A DNA stretch of 64,000 bases. Origin: Chloracidobacterium sp. GTDB taxonomy: Bacteria > Acidobacteriota > Blastocatellia > Pyrinomonadales > Pyrinomonadaceae. The stretch lies in the NCBI GenBank assembly GCA_016711345.1, contig JADJTD010000001.1, positions 124,001 to 188,000 on the forward strand, given 5' to 3'. How positions within the stretch are numbered: the stretch's first letter is position 1; each line of letters begins with the position of its first letter. The notes below the pieces were generated by a model. The model did not search any database. It saw only the letters and a program-made list of their open reading frames with translations, and was not told where the DNA came from. The position numbers and the translations under genes were made by a program. Of this stretch, positions 17,701-23,842 are shown piece by piece.

Positions 17701-18117
17701 TCGCCGCCGTCCCTGGAACCAGTTGTCCAGAATGACTCCCGCCAGCGTCGCCGTCTTGCCGGTTCCGGTTCCGTCGCCGATGCTTATGCCCGCTCGCGAA
17801 CCGTCCGCAAGACGCTGCTCGTGTGCTTGTCCAGCGTAGATAATCCGCTCCAATTGCATTGCCGAGAGTTTTCCGGTCTCTGACAGATGCTTTGGAAGTC
17901 TTGGCCGGTAACGAATGTGGGGCGGTTCAACATTGGCGAGGCCCGGAGGCTCAACAATCACTCCCGGATGTGGCGATCCGCCGGTAATAAATCGAGGGGA
18001 ATAAATGTTTATGTCTAGATCAGGTTGGTGATTATGCTCTACGATTGGAGTCCTTTCACTCGAGGTAAGTACGGGAGCAGGAAGTCCTTCCGAACTTCGT
18101 TCTTGAATGGAATACAT
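14755..18117 (-). CDS. Strawberry-notch family SF2 helicase-like protein
   Basis: A 1120-residue protein. Walker A is GDGTGTGKT at 114-122 and the DEAH-like box is DEGHK at 219-223. A helicase C-terminal part has SDVASTGDSLH-like and QDFGRTHRTGQ motifs around residues 600-665, as in bacterial strawberry-notch proteins. The last 300 residues form a family-specific beta-rich region. Such proteins are common on phages, plasmids and conjugative elements, usually beside an N6-adenine methyltransferase as here. The role is unknown; DNA or chromatin-like remodelling is inferred from the ATPase. It is the last gene of a three-gene run. Confidence 0.88.
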   Translation of the reverse strand: MYSIQERSSEGLPAPVLTSSERTPIVEHNHQPDLDINIYSPRFITGGSPHPGVIVEPPGLANVEPPHIRYRPRLPKHLSETGKLSAMQLERIIYAGQAHEQRLADGSRAGISIGDGTGTGKTATLAGVILDNWFQGRRRAVWFSVKADLIEAVSDEFKRLGLTPPIKLINDFPTDQEIDIEDGIVFCTYRSLIARSKKGNKRLDQITRWLGLSGVVIFDEGHKAKYAFADDRGKSTQTGAAVLEIQNPERFPDVRVVYSSATSAGEVRHLAYMSRLGLWGAGTNFPIGFEQFAEEIESGGVGALEMVCRDLKAMGRYLCGNLSMGTDPESGLSVEFREVIHKLTPTQRRMYDNMAQGWQEVFRNIHRALDLTNSGKATRSSALNQFWAEHQRCFRNLITAFKVPTLIREIEDALSRKESIVVSITGTGESQTKKQIERAADQEEAIDSLDFSPRETLTRLVANCFPTACFQERTNPYSGTVEYIPLVDANGDQVESRAALQLRTELLDKLSILEVPEHPLDQLVNYFGVENIAEMTGRKKRLIRTAKGTLEYRPRQLAGVPSKLINLHEKNAFQNGDKRIAVMSEVASTGDSLHAGKSVGNQQRRLHIAAELKWSADKQIQDFGRTHRTGQVAPPVYLLVFTELGGEKRFSSTIARRLGNMGALTKGDRRAEKAGNLDKYNLESREGRSALSVVLTGIMRGREIEGLEDPKQALRDMGLVKTVDGDEQIPDSEKTNIPRFLNRLLSLEVDRQNALFDYFYSTFLETIEYLKQKGKLDDGMEDLKAMSVAVSGSPEVLNSDPLTGAKTVYYKLELKVATTPARYQDIAASEIHQFYQDRRDGSFISVRKTLSHTDPETGERYQMFSITKPCGRNVAYLRESELNQRYRIVPKTKAEDWWIKEETKIPEFEKRTVHILSGALLPIWKYLKTLSHDALNIVRTTTDDGTRLVGVKISEEWLRDIRQHFGLRSSIPTTANEVMRVVDFEKNSVNLIDDVTVRSSRFQGQLLTEICPSTFEQIRELRGMGLVNIVQHGRQRFFLPQESPGLALEKVLFLYPPESTSISFLPELQAATEELTKQEPVILPEWLIEPALEFVNSLGGSAKVLVDQNGILLLNETFAM

Positions 18118-18133
18118 TGCTTTTTTCTATTGG

Positions 18134-19105
18134 TCAAAAACGGAGATTTAACGAAATGGCCTGTTCGAAGGCATCCTCGACCGACTGAGCAACAATATGC
18201 GGAGTCGCTTCGAGTTCCGAACTCAATGGCGTATCTATCGCAGGCGACTTGGTGCCGATAATTAGCGTCGTCTTGACGCTCGTCCCGTTGGAGTAGAACT
18301 CATGCCCGGGCAGTTCGATGGAGGCTTTTACCTGTATTTCCGGGGAAAGATATTCCCAAAACCGATTTCCATTGCGGGATCTCGGAGAGCCGCTCTCTCC
18401 AAGTAACACCGCGAATCGCCCGCCTTTCTCTAGCCTTCGTAATGCCGATTCGATATGACGAAAACCGAAGTCGCGACTGCTATTTTTCACACGGCCGCCA
18501 GTCGAAGAGAACGGCGGATTAGCGAGAACGATATCAGGGAGTAAATGCTCAGGCAGAAGATCGTCGATGAACTCTGCATCGAAAGAATATGGGTGGAAAC
18601 CCAACGCCAAAGCCAAGCCCCTCCTCCTAGGGTCGATCTCATTAGCTATCACTTTGGCGCCAATAGCAGACGCCCATACAGCGAGACTACCCGTACCACA
18701 GGAAGGTTCGAGAATCGTCTCGCCCTGCTTAATGTTCAAAAGATAGACGGCTAGATAGGCAATAGTCGCCGGCGTCGAGAACTGCTGATAGGCGATCTGT
18801 GTTTCACTTCGCCAGGTCTGCGTGGGAAGCCGTTTTTGTAGAGGTCTTAAGACAGTTGAAACTGCTTCGTTTGGATCCGCTGATACGAGTAGATCGCGTG
18901 CGTATTTTTTCAGAATGAGTAAGTTCAGCGCAGTTTCAGATATCTCGTGATAAACATGAGCATCGACGTTGAAATCAAAGACACCACATCCCTTGCAGAT
19001 CTCAATAAGTTCCCTGTTGCAGATCTTTCGTCCGTTATCAATAATCCCGGCAACTTCTTCGATGAGATCTCTGAATGAGGTATAGGAGACGCTTGGCTCG
19101 CTCAT
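18134..19105 (-). CDS. N6-adenine DNA methyltransferase-like protein
   Basis: From the ATG at 19105 (a GTG start nine bases upstream is possible) the protein has 323 residues. SAM motif I is EPSCGTGSLA at 133-142, the acidic loop is NEIDPR at about 155-160, and the catalytic NPPF is at 196-199. QFSTP at 108-112 matches the Q-x-F/Y-T/S-P entry of type I-like MTases. The N-terminal helical part of about 90 residues may be a target-recognition piece. Placed between the strawberry-notch and primase-like genes, it probably modifies or protects element DNA. There is no adjacent restriction subunit, so a solitary methylase is more likely. Confidence 0.85.
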   Translation of the reverse strand: MSEPSVSYTSFRDLIEEVAGIIDNGRKICNRELIEICKGCGVFDFNVDAHVYHEISETALNLLILKKYARDLLVSADPNEAVSTVLRPLQKRLPTQTWRSETQIAYQQFSTPATIAYLAVYLLNIKQGETILEPSCGTGSLAVWASAIGAKVIANEIDPRRRGLALALGFHPYSFDAEFIDDLLPEHLLPDIVLANPPFSSTGGRVKNSSRDFGFRHIESALRRLEKGGRFAVLLGESGSPRSRNGNRFWEYLSPEIQVKASIELPGHEFYSNGTSVKTTLIIGTKSPAIDTPLSSELEATPHIVAQSVEDAFEQAISLNLRF

Positions 19106-19131
19106 GACGCACACTGTCAGCCGCTAATTTC

Positions 19132-20256
19132 CTATGGCACGATTCCAGCGAGTTGATGGCGAGCCTCGTCGAAACATTCAGGCGTCAGCGATCCAAGCCA
19201 ATCGGAGACTTCCAGATACTTAAGAGAGACTCCCGCGATCAGGGCATCGTCGATACCTTTGAATCGTCTATCCCACGCGAGAATTTTTGTAGGTTTGTCG
19301 CAGGACAAGAACTGCTGTTCCCGAATCCGAAGAGCGAGTAATGAAGCCAATGCTCTCGCTACATGTGGATTTGTGAAGCTGTCTGCATCGAACGCGATTT
19401 CCAGAATCTTTTGCCGTGCGACTCTAACAATCTCCTGATGCGACGTTGCCACTCCACCATTAGCGACGACGTATCGATTTGGAAGGAAGTGTTGGGTCGC
19501 GGCGGCTTTAAGCACACCCTCGGTAACAAGTACTGTCCTAGCCGTTTTTCCTCCAAAACCTATAGAGCCCTCGTAATGAAGTGGGGTGCCAGAACTACAT
19601 CCGCCACGCTTTCCGATCGACGACAGCCATTGATACTTTCCGGACGCACTCTTTGCATTCGCGATAACTTTGAGTTGGCAAGCCTGAATCAATCGATTCG
19701 AATCTAAGAATGGAATTAGAAGAAGATCGGCGTCGTAGTCGAAATCACTCCCCAGTCGTAGCCGTCCGTTCGATCCCTGCCAGAATCCTGGAACACCTTT
19801 GAAAGTTGTAATGGTTCCTTTTTCTTTTACAAGTGACTCGATAAGCAATCGAACCAGACAGTGTCTCTCGATAACTGATCTTGAAAGCAATCCGAAGCGT
19901 CCAAATTCCTGACGTTGATTGGTTAGGCATTCGTTACTGTAAAGTCTGTTGATGTTTTCAGGCAGTGGTGAAAGGTCTATTAGTCTCTGATAGATCTTAT
20001 GTCTGGATTCGACGGAGGCTACTGAAGTTAAATTTGAGCGGGAAAGTTTTTTTGTCGGGAGATTGGAACCGGTTCGGTATGTTCTTCGACTATCACAATA
20101 AAAGATCCCCCAACCTTTGCTGCTAACTCTGTCGGCGTTTGTCGCGGTACGGGCACAGAATGCAATATTGTAGTCCCTGGTTGTGCTACACCAGTCCGGT
20201 TTTCCGCAAACTCGGCACGGAGTTCTTCTTGATACTCGTTGGTAACCGGTTGCCAT
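19132..20256 (-). CDS. Primase-like protein with zinc finger and TOPRIM domain (DUF3854-like)
   Basis: From the ATG at 20256 (preceded by a GCGGAAAAG ribosome-site-like stretch) the protein has 374 residues; the frame is also open to a GTG at 20349. The N-terminus has a four-Cys zinc finger (CRVCGKPDWC, then CART). The C-terminal half has TOPRIM features: VTEGVLKA with the acidic Glu, a FDADSFTNPHV stretch with a DxD, and a KGIDDAL tail. Such plasmid and conjugative-element proteins are thought to act as primases (DUF3854/TOPRIM group). It is the first gene of the three-gene minus-strand operon with the methyltransferase and helicase. Confidence 0.72.
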   Translation of the reverse strand: MATGYQRVSRRTPCRVCGKPDWCSTTRDYNIAFCARTATNADRVSSKGWGIFYCDSRRTYRTGSNLPTKKLSRSNLTSVASVESRHKIYQRLIDLSPLPENINRLYSNECLTNQRQEFGRFGLLSRSVIERHCLVRLLIESLVKEKGTITTFKGVPGFWQGSNGRLRLGSDFDYDADLLLIPFLDSNRLIQACQLKVIANAKSASGKYQWLSSIGKRGGCSSGTPLHYEGSIGFGGKTARTVLVTEGVLKAAATQHFLPNRYVVANGGVATSHQEIVRVARQKILEIAFDADSFTNPHVARALASLLALRIREQQFLSCDKPTKILAWDRRFKGIDDALIAGVSLKYLEVSDWLGSLTPECFDEARHQLAGIVP

Positions 20257-20546
20257 ACTTTTCCGCTTCTTTCCCACCGCTTCTTTGTTGTTGTGATGGC
20301 ATCTTCTTGAATGCCGAATGTGGTGCATAGCGACATTTTTCATTGACACATGTCACCCTTTCACCGCAACCTAAAGACGATGGATAAGCGTCACGCACGG
20401 AGACATTAACTCGCGTTCCAAGGATGTTCACGACCCAGCATTCCTTCTGCCAAAAGCCGACCGAGATTCTTTGACAGGCTATAAAACGTCGCTTTCAATT
20501 GCGAGAAACCGAATTGCCAAACAGTTTCACTACGGTCTTGAAGTCA

Positions 20547-21845
20547 ATGGATACAAAAAGCCTTGAAAGAGGCTGGGAAAGCGCAATCGGATCTGTACCA
20601 GACAAGTCAAAGTTTCAAGTTTCCTTTGAAAACATAGTAAGACTGATCAGCGGAAAGGAACGCGACAGTCTTAACCAATGGTTCGTAAAATTAATTGGAG
20701 CCGAAGACGGGGAATACTCCACTTTTCGAATCGCCGAATGCGTAGCGGTCGAACTCGACATTTTCGAGATGAACAAGGTCGCGTACGACGTTTCGAACCT
20801 TCGCGAATTGTCTTATAATCTACACAAACTGATGGAAAAAGATATAAGAATGCTCGTTCAAGAACGAGATTACGAAGGCATCAGGCGTCTGCTTTCGCAA
20901 GAGCCGAGTTTAGCGAATGCCGGTGTCTCGCTTGATCCGCCATGTTCGACGAAGGCTCATCCTTTGCATCGAATCTGTGATGCTGTCTTTGCAAAATTGA
21001 TTACGGACGATGAAGCCGTCGAGGTCGCGAAAATACTTCTCGAACACGGAGCAAGGATCGACGGCGACTCGTCAACGGCAAATGCGGATACCCCGTTAAT
21101 GGCGGCTGCCAGTCTTCATGCTGAGAATCTTGGCATTTTTTACATTCAAAACGGTGCTAGGGTCGATCTGTCTGATAAAAGAGACGGGGCGACTGCTTTG
21201 CATTGGGCTGCATATTGCGGACGAGACATGTTAGTTGACGAATTGATCCGTGCTGGAGTGGACGTTAACCAACTTGATAAGACCTACAAATGCACGCCGC
21301 TTGTTTGGGCACTACAACCTTTGATGAAAAATGAAAAGAATAATATTCATCACCAAAGAACGTGCGTAAAGCTTCTATTGGAAGCCGGAACCGACATCTC
21401 TACGCTCGATGAGAAAACGAAAACATTTCTGGATGATCTCGGTACGGAAGAACTGGAACCCCAAGATGTTGAATTCGAAGCCAAGAGTAAACTCCTGACT
21501 ATAAATGAGCTTGTTGTTTATGTCCCGACCGAAGATTTTGACGTCTCAACGCGTTTCTACGCCGCTCTTGGCTTCGAACTATCAGAAGGATGGGGCGGAA
21601 CGATGGATTGTCGTCTTGGCGGGGCAGTTTTTCGTTTGCAGAATTACTACGTCAAAGACTGGGCGGAAAATTTCATGATGAAATTCGATGTTGACGACGT
21701 TGATGCGTGGCACGAACACGCAAAGAAAGTAATCGACGAAGGCAATTACTCAAACGCTCGTTACGACGAACCCGAAACGATCGGCGATACAAAGATCTGC
21801 CACGTCTGGGATCCATGTGGAGTTTTGTTGATCTTTATTCAGTGA
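20547..21845 (+). CDS. Ankyrin-repeat protein fused to a VOC (glyoxalase-like) domain
   Basis: A 432-residue protein from the ATG at 20547; a TTG at 20499 would add 16 residues. An N-terminal helical region (to about 110) is followed by roughly four ankyrin-like repeats at about 110-285, with DTPLMAAASLHAENL and GATALHWAAYCGRDMLVDEL as the clearest. The last 110 residues form a VOC fold: ELVVYVPTEDFDVSTRFYAALGF, ending in ICHVWDPCGVLLIFI. VOC domains bind metals or small molecules; ankyrin repeats mediate protein contacts. The pair is uncommon, and the role is unknown. It is followed seven bases later by a single VOC gene. Confidence 0.75.
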   Translation: MDTKSLERGWESAIGSVPDKSKFQVSFENIVRLISGKERDSLNQWFVKLIGAEDGEYSTFRIAECVAVELDIFEMNKVAYDVSNLRELSYNLHKLMEKDIRMLVQERDYEGIRRLLSQEPSLANAGVSLDPPCSTKAHPLHRICDAVFAKLITDDEAVEVAKILLEHGARIDGDSSTANADTPLMAAASLHAENLGIFYIQNGARVDLSDKRDGATALHWAAYCGRDMLVDELIRAGVDVNQLDKTYKCTPLVWALQPLMKNEKNNIHHQRTCVKLLLEAGTDISTLDEKTKTFLDDLGTEELEPQDVEFEAKSKLLTINELVVYVPTEDFDVSTRFYAALGFELSEGWGGTMDCRLGGAVFRLQNYYVKDWAENFMMKFDVDDVDAWHEHAKKVIDEGNYSNARYDEPETIGDTKICHVWDPCGVLLIFIQ

Positions 21846-21852
21846 GTTATTT

Positions 21853-22230
21853 ATGGAAGCGACAACAACACTTGAGCGATTCGTACCGTCTCTCCTCATC
21901 CGAGACATGGCCGAAACTCTGGCATTCTATCGAAGGCTCGGCTTTTCGGTAACAGGCTGTGACGGAGCGGAAACGACTTCGACGTGGGCCGAGGTTTCGC
22001 GTGGACAGATCACCTTTCAGTTTTATTCCGAACCGCCGCACGGAACACCCGTTAGTCCAATTTGCAGCGGTACCTTCTATATTTTCACAAACGGAGTAGA
22101 CGCTCTCGCATTAGAATTTCGTGACAAGGTTGAATTCGCTTGGGGACCCGAAACGATGGACTATGGCATGAAAGAATTTGCGGTTCAAGACCCAAACGGC
22201 TATTTGATCGCTTTTTCAGAACCCGCGTGA
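21853..22230 (+). CDS. VOC-family (glyoxalase/bleomycin-resistance-like) protein
   Basis: A 125-residue single VOC domain: PSLLIRDMAETLAFYRRLGF at the start, a WAEVSRGQITFQFY strand, and EFAVQDPNGYLIAFSE at the end. The family includes glyoxalase, bleomycin-binding and dioxygenase-like proteins; metal-binding residues cannot be assigned from sequence alone. Its last 31 bases overlap the 3' end of the convergent Fe-S gene, which is unusual. It follows the ankyrin-VOC gene and is probably in its transcript. Confidence 0.8.
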   Translation: MEATTTLERFVPSLLIRDMAETLAFYRRLGFSVTGCDGAETTSTWAEVSRGQITFQFYSEPPHGTPVSPICSGTFYIFTNGVDALALEFRDKVEFAWGPETMDYGMKEFAVQDPNGYLIAFSEPA

Positions 22231-22694
22231 CGATAAAGTTCCTCTACGCGCTGTGCTGTTCGTTTAATTTCGCCAAGACAGCATGAGCCGGAAGGATTGC
22301 GAATCTCACATGCACAGAGCTTTTCTTTGATGAATTGAGTGACTTGAGCCGGAATAGTTGTTTCGCCTTTTAATACTATTTCCCGTCGGACATTTCCCTC
22401 GGTAAATCCGAAACAGTAGCAAAGTGGACGGTTATCGCCCTTTGTTTTCGTCGTAACCAACTCGCGAAGATCGTCTGTGTTGAACACATTTCCGTCCACA
22501 GAATAATAAACAACATCGCAGTCAGCCGATCCGCAAAATCTATACTCCGCATCGCCGACAAACAACAGCTTTTCGCTTATCACTTGGTGAACGACTGTTT
22601 GCTTGGCAACAATTCGCCCAGCCTCGCCGCAAATTTGACACGCCGTCAGCGGCAATTCGTTCGCCTTTACCGCACCAGTACTACAACAATCCAT
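22200..22694 (-). CDS. Cys-rich Fe-S/CopZ-like protein of mercury operon
   Basis: A 164-residue protein with many Cys: C3, C4; C19 and C22 (CQICG); C54 and C59 (FCGSADCD); C92 and C94 (LCYCFGFT); and C127, C129, C138 and C139 (CACEIRNPSGSCCLG). The last block resembles the BFD-like [2Fe-2S] module of CopZ-type proteins; the front looks like a zinc-ribbon or metal-binding part. Such proteins are often encoded beside merT and can pass metal or electrons (inference). It starts two bases after the MerT-MerP stop, so it is translated from the same transcript. Its 3' end overlaps the convergent VOC gene. Confidence 0.78.
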   Translation of the reverse strand: MDCCSTGAVKANELPLTACQICGEAGRIVAKQTVVHQVISEKLLFVGDAEYRFCGSADCDVVYYSVDGNVFNTDDLRELVTTKTKGDNRPLCYCFGFTEGNVRREIVLKGETTIPAQVTQFIKEKLCACEIRNPSGSCCLGEIKRTAQRVEELYRHAGSEKAIK

Positions 22695-22696
22695 AT

Positions 22697-23308
22697 CTAT
22701 ATTAATTCGTAGCCAGTGGCCAAAATTGCTTGTTTGATCTTCTCGACCGTCACTTGCGCCGAATCGTAAACAACCGTTACGTTGTGATTTTTGTAGTTTG
22801 CATCTGCCGAGATCACTCCTTTTAGCTTTCGAAGCGGAACTTCGATGTGCGTCTCACATGCATCGCACGTCATACCCCGAATTTGCAGTACAACAGTTTT
22901 CTTAGTTGCCGATTCTTCTGGAACGACAATCGGAGCAGATTCCACCTCTGGCGTGGTTGGGCTTGTAATGGCCGCTGCGATGTAACCCAAGTATGACGGC
23001 GAGAAAGCAAACGCGACGATAACGATAGCTCCGATCCAAAGAAATATCTTGCTGATACGGCTGACAGGTTTAGTCGCGCACGCCTCGCCCTCGGCACATT
23101 CCTCTCGTTGAAAATAGACTCGATAAAAGCCGTAAGCCAAGGCCGCGACTGCCACACCGATCATTGGATAGCGCACTGATTCAAAGATCGCCGCTGTGCC
23201 AAATGCACCGAATCCGAATACCACTGCGATCAACGGCAACACGCAACACAGGCTTGATACAAAGGCCGCAAACATTGCACCACCGACGAAAACATTAGAT
23301 TTTTCCAT
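22697..23308 (-). CDS. MerT-MerP fusion: mercury transporter with C-terminal HMA domain
   Basis: A 203-residue protein. The N-terminal MerT part (about 1-115) has three hydrophobic segments, the vicinal Cys pair C21-C22 in SLCCVLP, and C71/C77 in EECAEGEAC. A linker leads to an HMA metal-binding domain (about 137-203) with GMTCDAC (C148, C151), equal to MerP. MerT carries Hg(II) across the inner membrane, and MerP normally hands it over from the periplasm; here the two are one chain. The gene follows merR with a 15-base gap. No mercuric reductase merA is visible, so the metal fate is not shown. Confidence 0.85.
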   Translation of the reverse strand: MEKSNVFVGGAMFAAFVSSLCCVLPLIAVVFGFGAFGTAAIFESVRYPMIGVAVAALAYGFYRVYFQREECAEGEACATKPVSRISKIFLWIGAIVIVAFAFSPSYLGYIAAAITSPTTPEVESAPIVVPEESATKKTVVLQIRGMTCDACETHIEVPLRKLKGVISADANYKNHNVTVVYDSAQVTVEKIKQAILATGYELI

Positions 23309-23323
23309 ACAAAAACACCTCGC

Positions 23324-23749
23324 TTACTTCCTCGATATTTCAATTGTCGTGAGAACCGGACACGATGCCGCTTTACCGTGTGCGGTCAATTCGTTTTCAC
23401 ATGCAACAAGATGTCGATTTAGAAAGCCCTTGAAGCTCTTCATCTGCCGCATTCTATCTTCGAGTTCGGTCAATTTAACTTGGATAAGGTCACGCACATT
23501 TTTACATTGATTCTCACCGCCGCCAGAAACAAAAAGCTGTTTTATTTCTTCAAGCGTAAATCCCATGTCCTGCGCTTGTTTGATAAACCTGATCCGTTCC
23601 GCAGTCTCGACAGAAAATACCCGATAACCGCTATTCGTCCGCGCCGCCGTCGGAAGCAATTTCAACTTCTCGTAATAACGAACAGTATCAACGCTGACAT
23701 CTGCCAACGCCGCAATCTCTCCGATCTGTAACGCTCCATTCTCAACCAC
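23324..23749 (-). CDS. merR: MerR-family mercury-type regulator, first gene of its operon
   Basis: A 141-residue protein with the MerR pattern: IGEIAALADVSVDTVRYYEKLKLLP (winged HTH) and a dimer helix. Three Cys fit the Hg site: C82, C117 and C130 (QCKNVRDL, HLVACENE, AASCPVL). In classical MerR these are C82, C117 and C126, so the last is shifted by four residues. The start codon is GTG at 23749; no in-frame ATG is nearby. The gene is co-directional with merT, not divergent as usual. It lies just after a 20-base-spaced promoter and would be made from a nearly leaderless mRNA. Confidence 0.85.
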   Translation of the reverse strand: MVENGALQIGEIAALADVSVDTVRYYEKLKLLPTAARTNSGYRVFSVETAERIRFIKQAQDMGFTLEEIKQLFVSGGGENQCKNVRDLIQVKLTELEDRMRQMKSFKGFLNRHLVACENELTAHGKAASCPVLTTIEISRK

Positions 23750-23755
23750 AAATCA

Positions 23756-23787
23756 ATCTTACACCCTCGACCCAACACCAGTGTCAA
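23756..23787 (-). promoter_or_regulatory. MerR-type promoter/operator for merR-merTP operon
   Basis: On the minus strand -35 TTGACA (23787-23782) and -10 TAAGAT (23761-23756) are separated by 20 bases, longer than the usual 17. Such a stretched spacer is the hallmark of promoters twisted open by MerR regulators. The spacer contains an imperfect dyad with ACAC/GTGT ends. The predicted transcription start falls on the GTG codon at 23749. Confidence 0.65.
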
Positions 23788-23842
23788 GCGAGAAACTTCA
23801 AAGCCTACCGGAGGTTTTCGAACTTGCTCTATTATCGAAGCA

